From the NCBI GenBank assembly GCA_047345645.1, contig JBLEFH010000002.1: 64,000 nucleotides of DNA. The stretch is one strand, 5' to 3'. This DNA comes from JBLEFH01 sp047345645. Its GTDB lineage: Bacteria > Pseudomonadota > Alphaproteobacteria > Rhodobacterales > Rhodobacteraceae. The position numbers and the translations under genes are program-made. The notes beneath the pieces were generated by a model. The model had not been told where the DNA came from. It worked only from the letters and a program-made list of their open reading frames with translations, and ran no database searches. Below, in pieces: positions 7,874 to 17,034 of the stretch (the first letter of the stretch is position 1; the number at the start of each line of letters is the position of its first letter).

Positions 7874-8575
7874 TTAAGACGACTGCCCCGACAGCGTGTC
7901 CGCGCCGCCATGTGCCGCCGACCATGTCAGCGGGGCCTCCAGAAACGCTTCCACCGCATCCAGCGCGGCGGGTTCGAAATACTTCCCGGCTTTCGCCTCG
8001 GCCAGCACGTCATGCCATGTCGCGAGATAGTGCAGCTTGACGCCGTGGCCCTCCAGCGTCTCCTCGACATTGTCGAACGCGCCGTAGAAAAACACCACGG
8101 AGGTATGCGCACATTCCGCCCCCGCCTTGCGCAGAGCTTCGACGAATTTCAGCTTGGAGCCGCCATCGGTGGTGAGATCCTCGACCAAAAGGGTCCGCGC
8201 GCCCTCTTTGAGATCCCCCTCGATCTGCGCATCGCGGCCAAACCCTTTGGGTTTTTTGCGCACATAGAGCATAGGCAGTTCCATCCGCTCGGCGATCCAT
8301 GCGGCGAAGGGGATGCCCGCCGTCTCGCCGCCCGCGATCGCATCGAAGCGCTCGAACCCCGCATCGCGGTAGAGCGTCGCCACGGTGAAATCCATCAGCG
8401 CGGAACGGATGCGCGGGTAGGAAATCAGCTTGCGGCAGTCGATATAAACCGGCGAGGCCAGCCCCGAGGTCAGCTTGTAAGGCTCGTCGGCGCGGAAATG
8501 CACCGCCTTGATTTCCAGCAGCATCCGGGCGGTCAGCCGGGCGATTTCTTTGCGGTCGGGGAAGGTCGTCAGCAT
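7874..8575 (-). CDS. pyrE: Orotate phosphoribosyltransferase
   Basis: Makes orotidine 5'-phosphate from orotate and PRPP in pyrimidine synthesis. The 233-residue protein carries the PRPP-binding loop LLVEDLTTDGGS near residue 128, plus the YIDCRKLISYPRI segment seen in this alphaproteobacterial subgroup. It begins at the base after the pyrC stop, so the two pyrimidine genes form one operon with pyrC first. Confidence 0.95.
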   Translation of the reverse strand: MLTTFPDRKEIARLTARMLLEIKAVHFRADEPYKLTSGLASPVYIDCRKLISYPRIRSALMDFTVATLYRDAGFERFDAIAGGETAGIPFAAWIAERMELPMLYVRKKPKGFGRDAQIEGDLKEGARTLLVEDLTTDGGSKLKFVEALRKAGAECAHTSVVFFYGAFDNVEETLEGHGVKLHYLATWHDVLAEAKAGKYFEPAALDAVEAFLEAPLTWSAAHGGADTLSGQSS

Positions 8576-9598
8576 TTAGCGCTCCACATGCCAATGAAGG
8601 GGAAAACCGGGGTCGAACACCGTCACGGGGCCGGCGCCGGTGTCGATTTTGTCGGGATAGGTCACGGGATCGCCCTTCACCAGCGTGATCTCGTCCTCGT
8701 TCACCGGCAGGCCGTAGAACCGCGGGCCGTTGCGGGAGGTGAAATCGGCGAGGCGGTCCAGCGCGTTCTCCTGCTCGAAGACTTCGGCGAGGCAGGACAT
8801 CGTGTTGGTCGCCGTGAAACAGCCCGCGCAGCCGCAGGCGTTTTCTTTGGCCGGGTCCGCATGGGGCGCGCTGTCCGTGCCGAGGAAAAACCGGCTTTCC
8901 CCGGAGGTTGCGGCGCGGCGCAGCGCCAGACGGTGCTTTTCGCGCTTCGCCACGGGCAGACAGTAATAATGCGGTTTGATCCCACCGACGAGGATATGGT
9001 TGCGGTTGATGATGAGGTGATGGGTGGTGATGGTCGCGCCGATCGTCTCGCCGCCGCTTTCCACATAATTCACGCCATCCTCGGTCGTCACATGCTCCAT
9101 CACGACGCGCAATTCCGGCAGACGCTGGCGCAGCGGGTCGAGTACGGTTTCGATAAACACGGCCTCGCGGTCGAAAATGTCGATCTCCGCCGTGGTCACC
9201 TCGCCGTGGACGCAGAGCGGCAGACCGATCTCGGCCATTTTCTCCAGCACCGGCATGACCTTGTCCATGTCCCGCACACCCGAGGCGGAGTTGGTCGTCG
9301 CCCCCGCCGGGTAGAGTTTCAGCGCGTGAATGAGCCCGTCAGCCTTGGCCTGCGCCACATCCTCCGGGTCCGTCGTCTCGGTCAGATAGAGCGTCATCAG
9401 CGGGGTCAGGCCGGGCGCGGCGGCGTTAATCCGGTCGCGATAGGCTGCGGCATCCGCCCCCGTCACCACGGGCGGGACGAGGTTCGGCATGATGATCGCA
9501 CGGGCAAAATCGCGGGATTCCGGGCCGATGCCCTCCAGCATCGCACCGTCGCGCAGATGCAGATGCCAATCGTCAGGGCGGGGGATGGTGATACGCAT
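8576..9598 (-). CDS. pyrC: Dihydroorotase, class II
   Basis: Cyclises carbamoyl aspartate to dihydroorotate. The 340-residue protein has the metal-binding DWHLHLRDG near residue 10, the carboxylated-lysine segment KLYPAGATTNS near residue 98, the HGEV and MEHVTT metal ligands, and the catalytic Asp in GTDSAPH near residue 244. Length is that of the short, E. coli-like class II enzyme. It is the promoter-proximal gene of a pyrC-pyrE operon with no gap between the genes. Confidence 0.95.
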   Translation of the reverse strand: MRITIPRPDDWHLHLRDGAMLEGIGPESRDFARAIIMPNLVPPVVTGADAAAYRDRINAAAPGLTPLMTLYLTETTDPEDVAQAKADGLIHALKLYPAGATTNSASGVRDMDKVMPVLEKMAEIGLPLCVHGEVTTAEIDIFDREAVFIETVLDPLRQRLPELRVVMEHVTTEDGVNYVESGGETIGATITTHHLIINRNHILVGGIKPHYYCLPVAKREKHRLALRRAATSGESRFFLGTDSAPHADPAKENACGCAGCFTATNTMSCLAEVFEQENALDRLADFTSRNGPRFYGLPVNEDEITLVKGDPVTYPDKIDTGAGPVTVFDPGFPLHWHVER

Positions 9599-9653
9599 GT
9601 CGGCCTCCTTGCCCGCGCTTTAGCATGGGCGCGGGCAGGGGGCCAGATGCGCG

Positions 9654-10340
9654 TTACTTGCTTTTGAAGAGGTGGCCTTGCGCTTCCTTGTCGAACCCGT
9701 CCGAGCGGGTTTCATCCAGAACCGCCTTGCCGCGCTGCACCGCGCCGCGCTGCCAGACCTTGTCGAGCCAGGCTTTCATATGCGGGAAATTCTCGATCTC
9801 CTGCTGCTGGCCTTCCCAAAGATTGGCCCAGGGCCAGATCGCCATATCTGCGATGGAATAGGGGCCCGCGACGAACTCGTTTTTGGAGAGTTGCTTGTCC
9901 AGAACGCCATAAAGCCGCTTCACCTCGTTGCGGTAACGGTCCTTCGCATAGGGCAGATCATTCGGTGGCTCCATCGCAGGCGCATATTTGAGGAAGTGAT
10001 GCGCTTGCCCGGCCATCGGTCCGAGCCCGCCCATTTGCCACATCAGCCATTTCTCAACCTCGATCCGGCCCGCTTCGCCTTCACCATAAAACCGCCCCGT
10101 TTTGCGGGCGAGATATTGCAGGATCGCGCCGGACTCGAAGATCGAATAGCCGGTTTCGCGGTCCACAATCGCGGGGATGCGGTTGTTCGGGCTGATGGCG
10201 AGGAACTCCGGTTCGAACTGGTCGCCCTTGCCGATATTGATGGGATGCACCTCGTAATCGAGCCCCATTTCTTCAAGCGCGATGGAGACTTTCCAGCCAT
10301 TCGGCGTGGACCATGTGTAAAGATCGATCATCGGGGGCAT
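9654..10340 (-). CDS. Glutathione S-transferase, Nu class (YfcG/YghU-like)
   Basis: A 228-residue cytoplasmic thioredoxin-fold protein. The N-terminal YTWSTPNGWKVSIALEE and SPNNRIPAIVD, and the LGPMAGQAHHF and SIADMAIWPW segments, match the Nu-class enzymes typified by E. coli YfcG, which act as glutathione-dependent disulfide-bond reductases. The TPNG motif replaces the Tyr/Ser of other classes. A second Met three codons in is an alternative start. It stands alone, reading away from the alpha/beta hydrolase. Confidence 0.88.
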   Translation of the reverse strand: MPPMIDLYTWSTPNGWKVSIALEEMGLDYEVHPINIGKGDQFEPEFLAISPNNRIPAIVDRETGYSIFESGAILQYLARKTGRFYGEGEAGRIEVEKWLMWQMGGLGPMAGQAHHFLKYAPAMEPPNDLPYAKDRYRNEVKRLYGVLDKQLSKNEFVAGPYSIADMAIWPWANLWEGQQQEIENFPHMKAWLDKVWQRGAVQRGKAVLDETRSDGFDKEAQGHLFKSK

Positions 10341-10413
10341 CCTTTGTTGCTGCTCAGAGAGAAGCTAAGCCGGATTTCGCCCCGGTCAATGGGTGTCGCT
10401 TTTGGGGGGCGCG

Positions 10414-11385
10414 TCAGGCGCGGCGCATCCCGGAGGGGCGCGGCAAATGGCGGGTGATCGCGCTCCAGCGGGCGGCTTGCCGGGTCGGGCAATTGGCGGC
10501 GCGGAGGTCAGGGACGGACCAGCCCTCGCGCTCCCGCAGGATCTTGCGATAAAGCGCCATGGCACCGGCACGGCCGTAGAAATTCCAGTGGGAAAGGAAC
10601 GCCGCCGGGCCGAGATGCACACCGCGTGCGCCGAGGAATGCGGCGAGGTCCGGGCAATCGAGTTGCAGGTCGATCCAGTTTGGCGGCGCGTCGGGCAGGC
10701 CAAGGCCAAGCGCGCGGTCCGACCAGTCGTGATTGGGGGCGAATAGCTCAAAGAGCAGATCGTAGAGATCATTCTCGCGGCTGGTGATGTTGTAGATCTG
10801 CGGGCGCTGGAGGGCGGGCATGGCCGCCAGACAATCCCGCGCGACGGAGCGATATTCCGCAGCCCCCATCAGGATCATCCGTGAAATCTGCCCGTTACGC
10901 AGCGCAGGCAGGGCAGTCAGCGCCACCCGCGCGCCGAGCGAATGGGCCATCACATCGACCCGGCGACCCGGCGCGAGGGAGTCGATGAGGTCCACCAGTT
11001 GCGCCAGCAATGCGCCCACAAAGGTCGCCCGCTCATAGATCCGCGCAAAATGCCGCGCTTCCTGAACGCCGCTGCGCGCATGGCTATAGGCGGGCCAGCT
11101 AAACCCAATCGCGAGCCCGCTTTCGGGCGCATGATCGAAGCTGAGCCCGTCATACCAGCCGCGCCCTTGCCCCTTGTCCGAGCCCGAAAACAGCCAGTGA
11201 TGCGGGCAGCGGGCAGGCGTCGCCGGATCATAGCGGAACCCGTGGATCAGGATCGTGACCGGCGCGTCGTCAGGGAGCGCCGCAAGCTGGCGGTGCAACA
11301 GATCGGCGACGCGCCCGGCGCCGTCCGGTTGGTGAGTTGCCAGCGTGAGCCCGTCCGCGCTGGCGATGATGCCCAATCGTGCCAT
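10414..11385 (-). CDS. Alpha/beta hydrolase of unknown substrate
   Basis: A 323-residue predicted serine hydrolase. The oxyanion region ILIHGFRYDP near residue 47 and the nucleophile elbow MAHSLGAR (Ser about 147) are clear, and the overall layout resembles DUF900-type esterases. Asp and His of the triad probably lie in the C-terminal third (candidate NHDW and SHWNF) but cannot be assigned with certainty. A GTG one codon upstream is possible, but the GAGG site sits better for this ATG. There is no signal peptide. It diverges from metZ. Confidence 0.75.
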   Translation of the reverse strand: MARLGIIASADGLTLATHQPDGAGRVADLLHRQLAALPDDAPVTILIHGFRYDPATPARCPHHWLFSGSDKGQGRGWYDGLSFDHAPESGLAIGFSWPAYSHARSGVQEARHFARIYERATFVGALLAQLVDLIDSLAPGRRVDVMAHSLGARVALTALPALRNGQISRMILMGAAEYRSVARDCLAAMPALQRPQIYNITSRENDLYDLLFELFAPNHDWSDRALGLGLPDAPPNWIDLQLDCPDLAAFLGARGVHLGPAAFLSHWNFYGRAGAMALYRKILREREGWSVPDLRAANCPTRQAARWSAITRHLPRPSGMRRA

Positions 11386-11511
11386 CACTGCCTCGTCGTG
11401 TTTACGGGTCTTTTCAAAGAAGTATGCGACATGATCGTAACGTTTCCATGAATGCTTGATGATTTAAGGATGCGGGTGTAGGCAGATTTCGTCTGTGAAA
11501 GGGGCAACAAT

Positions 11512-12690
11512 ATGGCCAAAGAGTGGAAGAGCCGGACCAAAGCGGTCCATAAAGGCACGCGGCGCAGCCAGTATGCGGAGCTGTCCGAGGCGATGTTCCT
11601 GACGCAGGGGTTCGTCTACCCCGATGCGGAAACCGCCGAGCAGCGTTTCATCGAAAGCGGGCGCGAAGAGTTCATCTATGCGCGCTACGGCAACCCCACC
11701 ATGGCGATGTTCGAGGACCGGATCGCGGCGATCGAGGGCGCGGAAGCAGGTTTTGCCACCGCGAGCGGTATGGCGGCGGTCAATGGCGCGGTGTTCTCGC
11801 AGCTTCAAGCGGGCGATCACGTCGTCTCCGCGCGGGCGCTTTTCGGCTCCTGCCTCTTCATCATCGACACGCTGCTCCCGACATTCGGGATCGAGATCAC
11901 GCTGGTTGATGGCACCGATCTTGAGGCGTGGAAAAACGCGGTCAAACCGAACACCAAGATGTTCTTTTGCGAGGCCATGTCGAACCCCTGCCTTGAGGTG
12001 ATCGACATTCAGGCGGTCGCCGATATCGCCCATGAGGCCAATGCGATTTTTGTGGTGGACAATGTGTTTGCCACACCCGTTTTGCAGAAATCCATCGACC
12101 TTGGCGCCGATCTCGTCGTCTATTCGGCGACGAAACATATCGACGGGCAGGGCCGGATGCTCGGCGGGGTCATTCTCGGCAAGGAAGAGGTCGTGCGCGG
12201 CCCGGTCGAAATGTACCTCAAACACACCGGTGGCGCGATGAACCCCTTCACGGCTTGGGTCATGCTCAAGGGTCTGGAAACGCTCGATCTTCGCGTGAAT
12301 GCGCAAGCCGACAGCGCGCTCGCGATTGCCGAGGCGCTGGACGGGCATGACAAGGTGAAAAACCTGATCTATCCAGGGCTTGCCAGCCATCCGCAATATG
12401 AGATTGCCAAGAAACAGATGACCAAGGGCGGCACCATGCTCGCGCTTGATCTCGGGAGCAAAGAGGCGGCCTTCACGGTGATGAACGCGCTGGAGATCAT
12501 CCTGATTTCCAACAATCTTGGCGATGCCAAGTCGATCATCACCCACCCGGCGACGACGACCCACCAGCGCCTGTCGCCCGAGCAGCGCGCCGAATTGGGG
12601 ATCACGGACGGCCTTCTGCGCCTCTCGGTCGGCCTTGAGGATGCCGAAGATCTGATCGCCGATTTCCGTCAGGCGCTGGATCGCGTCTGA
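11512..12690 (+). CDS. metZ: O-acyl-homoserine sulfhydrylase (MetZ)
   Basis: A PLP-dependent Cys/Met-metabolism enzyme (392 residues) that makes homocysteine from an O-acylhomoserine and sulfide. YSATKHIDGQGR near residue 204 holds the PLP-binding Lys, and EFIYARYGNPT and ATASGMAAV are family motifs. Members of this clade are named O-succinylhomoserine sulfhydrylases. However, the metA in this window carries Glu111, the mark of an acetyl-CoA-using enzyme, so the substrate here may be O-acetylhomoserine. A GGGG-containing ribosome site precedes the start. No riboswitch was recognised upstream. Confidence 0.9.
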   Translation: MAKEWKSRTKAVHKGTRRSQYAELSEAMFLTQGFVYPDAETAEQRFIESGREEFIYARYGNPTMAMFEDRIAAIEGAEAGFATASGMAAVNGAVFSQLQAGDHVVSARALFGSCLFIIDTLLPTFGIEITLVDGTDLEAWKNAVKPNTKMFFCEAMSNPCLEVIDIQAVADIAHEANAIFVVDNVFATPVLQKSIDLGADLVVYSATKHIDGQGRMLGGVILGKEEVVRGPVEMYLKHTGGAMNPFTAWVMLKGLETLDLRVNAQADSALAIAEALDGHDKVKNLIYPGLASHPQYEIAKKQMTKGGTMLALDLGSKEAAFTVMNALEIILISNNLGDAKSIITHPATTTHQRLSPEQRAELGITDGLLRLSVGLEDAEDLIADFRQALDRV

Positions 12691-12729
12691 GCTAGGGTCT
12701 CACGCAGAGTTGTGGTAGGCTCACCGATT

Positions 12730-13359
12730 ATGTTGCGGGGGCTGACCATAATCTGTGTCGCAGTCGGGTTTCTCGGCTTGGGTGCGTCTGTGGGCGCGGC
12801 CCCGATCACCTACAGCTATATCGGCGCGCCGCAGGTCTGCGAGGACGACGATTGCGGCGAGGATGCGCTCGGCCATCGCTTCGAGGGCAGCATCACCGTC
12901 GACGACCGGATTTTCTCCCAAGGCGATCTGCGGAACTCCACCTTCGCCTTTGATTCGTTCCAGACCGAAAACGGCTATGAAATCCGCTACATCTTCACCA
13001 ATGCCCACGACTCAATCACCGGGGTTCTGGAAGGCGTGGAGGATCTGCGGGTCGAGGAACATGGCATCGACGTCAGCGGCATGTTCGAGGAATTTCTCTT
13101 CGGCAGCGGGGAGGGCGGCGAAGTGCGTTTCTCCATCGGCCCGGACCTGCAACCCAGCGGCTCTTACGGCGAGGCGGAGAATTACGGCCACAGCAACCGC
13201 GTCGAGGGGTCGGAAAACGGCACGGTCAGCGCGGGTTTTGGTGAATGGGTCCGCTCCGGCACGCCTTATATGCGCTCCATGCCCGTCCCGGCGGCGCTTG
13301 GCGGCGTGCTGCTCGCCGTGGCCGCGCTCCTCTGGATGGGCCGCGCGAAAAAGCGGTGA
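12730..13359 (+). CDS. Secreted protein with VPLPA-CTERM-like sorting tail
   Basis: A 209-residue exported protein I do not otherwise recognise. It has a signal peptide (about residues 1-24, ending near SVGAAP), an acidic, Gly/Ser-rich middle with a Cys pair in CEDDDC, and a C-terminal tripartite tail: MPVPAAL, a hydrophobic helix, then GRAKKR. That tail resembles the VPLPA-CTERM signals of Rhodobacterales, which are thought to be processed by an exosortase. The first ATG after an in-frame GTG at 12712 was chosen because it places the signal peptide at the N-terminus. Confidence 0.68.
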   Translation: MLRGLTIICVAVGFLGLGASVGAAPITYSYIGAPQVCEDDDCGEDALGHRFEGSITVDDRIFSQGDLRNSTFAFDSFQTENGYEIRYIFTNAHDSITGVLEGVEDLRVEEHGIDVSGMFEEFLFGSGEGGEVRFSIGPDLQPSGSYGEAENYGHSNRVEGSENGTVSAGFGEWVRSGTPYMRSMPVPAALGGVLLAVAALLWMGRAKKR

Positions 13360-13517
13360 GCGCCGCGTGCCTCCCTCCGCGCCCGCACCGCGACGGGATT
13401 TGTGAGCTAACCCTGCGCACCACACGCAAAAACCGATATCGCCGCCCCTTGCATCCGCCCCCGTCACACCGCACATTGCGCCAAATGCCGCGACTGGCAT
13501 CCGTGATGGAGACGATG

Positions 13518-14087
13518 ATGAGCAAACCGAACCGCGCCGAGGCTGAGGCGGCGATCAAAACGCTGCTGGCCTATACCGGCGATGATCCCGCGCGCGAGGG
13601 TCTGTTGGACACGCCGCGCCGGGTCGTGGAGGCGTATGACGAGTGGTTCGGCGGCTATCACACCGATCCCGAAGAGATCCTCTCGACCACTTTTGGCGAG
13701 ACCGAAGGCTACGACGAGATGGTGCTGCTCTCCGGCATCCGCTTCGAGAGCCATTGCGAGCATCACCTCGCGCCGATCATCGGCCGGGCGCATGTCGCCT
13801 ATCTGCCGAAGGGCCGCGTTGTCGGCATTTCCAAACTGGCGCGGCTCGTCGATGCCTTCGCCAAGCGCTTGCAGGTGCAGGAGAAAATGACCTCGCAGAT
13901 CGCGGATTCCATACAGGATGCGCTCGCGCCGCGCGGTGTGGCCGTGGCGATCGAGGCCGAGCATCACTGCATGTCCACCCGCGGCGTCCACAAACCTGGC
14001 GTCTCCATGATGACCACGCGGTTCCTCGGCGAATTCAAGGACCAGCCGCGCCGCGATGAATTCATGGCAAGGATCGGGGCCATCTGA
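13518..14087 (+). CDS. folE: GTP cyclohydrolase I
   Basis: Converts GTP to dihydroneopterin triphosphate, the first step of folate synthesis. The 189-residue product has the zinc-binding SHCEHHLAPIIG and the EHHCMSTRGVHKPG signature with its Cys and His ligands. Three in-frame ATGs compete; GGAG lies 6 bases before the one chosen, but 13515 or 13506 cannot be excluded. The stop overlaps the trkH start (TGATG). folB and folP lie 13-16 kb downstream. Confidence 0.94.
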   Translation: MSKPNRAEAEAAIKTLLAYTGDDPAREGLLDTPRRVVEAYDEWFGGYHTDPEEILSTTFGETEGYDEMVLLSGIRFESHCEHHLAPIIGRAHVAYLPKGRVVGISKLARLVDAFAKRLQVQEKMTSQIADSIQDALAPRGVAVAIEAEHHCMSTRGVHKPGVSMMTTRFLGEFKDQPRRDEFMARIGAI

Positions 14088-15568
14088 TGGATATCGCACG
14101 GGCGAGAGGGAGCACACTGAGCTGGCTCATCCGCCCGGTGGCCTATCTTATTGGCGTGCTCCTGACCGCGCTCGGCGCGCTCATGCTGATCCCGATGCTC
14201 TTCGATATTGTCGAGCGTGAGGGCCATTGGGACACTTTCGCCGAGTCGGGCCTGATCACTATGGGCGTCGGCCTCGCCACCGCGCTCGCGACCCGCGATG
14301 TGAAGAGCAAATCGCTGAACATCCAGCAGATTTTCCTCATCACCGTGGGGCTGTGGCTGGTGCTCCCCTTCTTCGGCGCGCTGCCTTTCCTGCTCGGCGC
14401 GCCCCATGCCAGCTTCACGGACGCGATTTTCGAAAGCGTCTCCGGTATGACCACCACCGGCTCGACCGTCTTTACCGGGCTTGATGAGCTGCCGCGCGGC
14501 ACCCAGCTCTGGCGCTCCATGCTGCAATGGACCGGGGGCCTCGGGATCGTCGTCGTCGCCGTCGCCTTCCTGCCGAGCATGGGGGTTGGTGGGATGCAGT
14601 TCTTCCGCTCCGAGGGCTTCGACACCTTCGGCAAGGTGCTGCCAAGCGCCTCGGGCATCGCGGGCGGGCTCTTTCAGGTCTATCTCTGGCTGACGCTTTT
14701 CTGCATCCTCGCCTATCACGCCGTCGGTATGTCGAGTTTCGACGCGATCATCCACGCGCTCACCACCATCTCCACAGGCGGCTTTTCCAATTACGACGCC
14801 TCCTTCGGTGCGTTCCAGGGACCGCCCGAATATGTCGCCAGCGTGTTCATGATCCTCGCCTCGCTGCCTTTCGTTCTCTATGTGCGGATGGCGAAAGGCG
14901 AGGCGGTGCCGTTCTGGAAAGACGTGCAGGTGCGCGGCTTCATGGTGGTGCTGGCCAGCATCATCGTCGCGCTCACCCTCTACCGCGTCCTGCATCTCGA
15001 TGACGGGCTGGAACACAGCTTCCGCGAGGCGATTTTCAACGCCACCTCCATCATGTCCGGCACAGGCTATGCCTCGACTGACTATTGGCTCTGGGGCAGT
15101 TTCGCCGCCACCGTGATGTTTGTCGCCGGCCTTATCGGCGGCTGCGCGGGCTCCACCTGTTGCTCCATCAAGATCTTCCGCTTCCAGATCCTGCTGCAAG
15201 CCGTCCGCGCCCAGATCCGCCAGATCCACTCGCCCCATGGCGTCTTTGTCCCGCGCTATGACGGCGTGCGGATCGACGAACAGCTCGTCGCCTCGGTCAT
15301 GGCGTTCTTCATGCTCTTCCTGCTGACGCTTGGCGTGACCGCCGTGATCCTCGCCCTCATGGGCCTCGACACCGTCACCGCCATTTCCGGCGCGACCACC
15401 GCTGTCGCCAATATCGGCCCCGGCCTTGGCCCGACCATCGGCCCGGCGGGCAACTTCTCCACCCTCGGGGACGCGCCCAAATGGGTGCTGATTATTGCCA
15501 TGCTGATGGGGCGGCTCGAAATTCTCTCCGTTCTCGTCCTCTTCATGCCCCGCTTCTGGCGCGGATAA
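14087..15568 (+). CDS. trkH: Trk potassium uptake protein TrkH
   Basis: A 493-residue polytopic inner-membrane protein, the ion-conducting subunit of Trk potassium transporters. The four pore repeats are visible as SVSGMTTTGSTVF, HALTTISTGGFSNYD, IMSGTGYASTDYW and ATTAVANIGPGLG. These are the diverged selectivity filters of the family. Its regulatory partner TrkA is not in the window. It starts inside the folE stop, so the two are translationally coupled although functionally unrelated. Confidence 0.93.
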   Translation: MDIARARGSTLSWLIRPVAYLIGVLLTALGALMLIPMLFDIVEREGHWDTFAESGLITMGVGLATALATRDVKSKSLNIQQIFLITVGLWLVLPFFGALPFLLGAPHASFTDAIFESVSGMTTTGSTVFTGLDELPRGTQLWRSMLQWTGGLGIVVVAVAFLPSMGVGGMQFFRSEGFDTFGKVLPSASGIAGGLFQVYLWLTLFCILAYHAVGMSSFDAIIHALTTISTGGFSNYDASFGAFQGPPEYVASVFMILASLPFVLYVRMAKGEAVPFWKDVQVRGFMVVLASIIVALTLYRVLHLDDGLEHSFREAIFNATSIMSGTGYASTDYWLWGSFAATVMFVAGLIGGCAGSTCCSIKIFRFQILLQAVRAQIRQIHSPHGVFVPRYDGVRIDEQLVASVMAFFMLFLLTLGVTAVILALMGLDTVTAISGATTAVANIGPGLGPTIGPAGNFSTLGDAPKWVLIIAMLMGRLEILSVLVLFMPRFWRG

Positions 15569-15665
15569 GCCGCAGCGCGCCGCCCGCTGCCGTTGATTGA
15601 CGCGCCGCAGCGAGACGCCTAGAACGGAGCGGATTCTAAGACCTGTTCAACCCCCAAGAGGGCCC

Positions 15666-16595
15666 ATGACCGAGACGCCGAGCACAAAGCCGAAAAGCTT
15701 TCAGGAGATCATCCTGCGCCTGCAAAATTACTGGGCGGAGAAGGGCTGCGCGATCATGCAGCCTTACGATATGGAGGTCGGGGCAGGGACATTCCACCCG
15801 GCGACCACGCTGCGCTCGCTCGGGCCCAAGGCATGGGCCGCGGCCTATGTCCAGCCGTCGCGCCGCCCGACCGATGGCCGCTACGGGGAGAACCCCAACC
15901 GCCTCCAGCATTATTACCAGTATCAGGTGCTCATCAAACCTTCGCCGCCGGATTTGCAGGAGCTCTATCTCGGCTCGCTCCGCGCCATCGGGATCGACAT
16001 GAGCCTGCACGATATCCGCTTTGTCGAGGATGACTGGGAAAGCCCGACGCTCGGGGCATGGGGCCTGGGTTGGGAGGTCTGGTGCGACGGGATGGAAGTC
16101 TCGCAATTCACCTATTTCCAACAGGTTGGCGGGCATGACTGCCGCCCCGTCTCGGGCGAGCTGACCTATGGCCTGGAGCGTCTCGCCATGTATGTCCTCG
16201 GTGTCGATCACGTGATGGACATGCCCTTCAATGATCCCGAAGCGCCAATCGCGCTCACCTATGGCGATGTGTTCAAGGTGACCGAAGAGGAATATTCCCG
16301 CTGGAATTTCGACGTGGCGGACACGGACACGCTTCTTCAGCATTTCAAGGATGCCGAGGCCGAATGCGCCCGCATCCTCGCCAGCCCGAAGGACGACCCC
16401 AAAACCGGCAAACGCATCGTCATGGCGCATCCCGCTTACGACCAGTGCATCAAAGCCTCGCATCTCTTTAACCTCCTGGATGCGCGCGGCGTCATCTCCG
16501 TGACCGAGCGTCAGGCCTATATCGGCCGCGTCCGGGCGCTGGCCAAAATGTGCGCCGACGCCTTCCTCGAAAGCCCGCTTGGGGACGCCGCATGA
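15666..16595 (+). CDS. glyQ: Glycyl-tRNA synthetase alpha subunit
   Basis: The catalytic class II subunit of the tetrameric bacterial GlyRS. The 309-residue product has the family motifs MQPYDMEVGAGTFHPATTLR (motif 2 region), YVQPSRRPTDGRYGENPNR and GLERLAMY. The start is chosen at the family N-terminus just after AAGAGGG. Its stop overlaps the next gene by 4 bp (ATGA), placing it first in a tightly packed unit that includes glyS. Confidence 0.96.
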   Translation: MTETPSTKPKSFQEIILRLQNYWAEKGCAIMQPYDMEVGAGTFHPATTLRSLGPKAWAAAYVQPSRRPTDGRYGENPNRLQHYYQYQVLIKPSPPDLQELYLGSLRAIGIDMSLHDIRFVEDDWESPTLGAWGLGWEVWCDGMEVSQFTYFQQVGGHDCRPVSGELTYGLERLAMYVLGVDHVMDMPFNDPEAPIALTYGDVFKVTEEEYSRWNFDVADTDTLLQHFKDAEAECARILASPKDDPKTGKRIVMAHPAYDQCIKASHLFNLLDARGVISVTERQAYIGRVRALAKMCADAFLESPLGDAA

Positions 16596-17032
16596 GTGGC
16601 CGCATCCTCGTCATCGGGCTGATCGCCTTCTCGCTCCTCTTCGGCGTGGCGCTGTTCTGGTTCCAGAATTACGCCTATTACGAAGAGGTTGCGGAGCAGG
16701 ATGTCATCACCGTCGAAGGGCTCGATGTGGCCGTCACCGGCTGGCAGGGCATTGACGCGCCGACCAGCCCGATCAAGGCCCGCGCCTGTTTCCGCATTGA
16801 TCCGCGCGATGTGGATGGCCTCGGCAATGAAGGCGACGCCACCCCGCTGACCGCGCCCTTCTGGTTCGACTGTTTCGACGCCGAAACGCTTGCCCAGGAC
16901 ATCGAAGCTGGCCGCGCCACCGCCATGCTGGCTGAAAAAGAAGTCCATGACGGCGCCGACCGTTACATTGCCTGGTATCCCGATGGCCGCGCCTATCAGT
17001 GGAACCAGCTCAACGATAAATACGAGAATTAA
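16592..17032 (+). CDS. Small anchored protein between glyQ and glyS (DUF6446-like)
   Basis: A 146-residue protein with one N-terminal membrane helix (about residues 4-24) and a mostly acidic, Trp-containing exported domain that carries two Cys (CFRI and DCFD). From memory this matches DUF6446, a family found between glyQ and glyS in Rhodobacteraceae. It overlaps glyQ by 4 bp and ends 2 nt before glyS, so it is translated as part of the synthetase operon. Nothing in its sequence links it to tRNA charging; the function is unknown. Confidence 0.75.
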   Translation: MSGRILVIGLIAFSLLFGVALFWFQNYAYYEEVAEQDVITVEGLDVAVTGWQGIDAPTSPIKARACFRIDPRDVDGLGNEGDATPLTAPFWFDCFDAETLAQDIEAGRATAMLAEKEVHDGADRYIAWYPDGRAYQWNQLNDKYEN

Positions 17033-17034
17033 CC

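Noticed and set aside
11386..11511. A SAM-II or SAM/SAH riboswitch upstream of metZ
   Set aside because: The gap holds GATTTAAGG and a few purine runs that hint at a SAM-II motif, but I could not form the required pseudoknot pairing.
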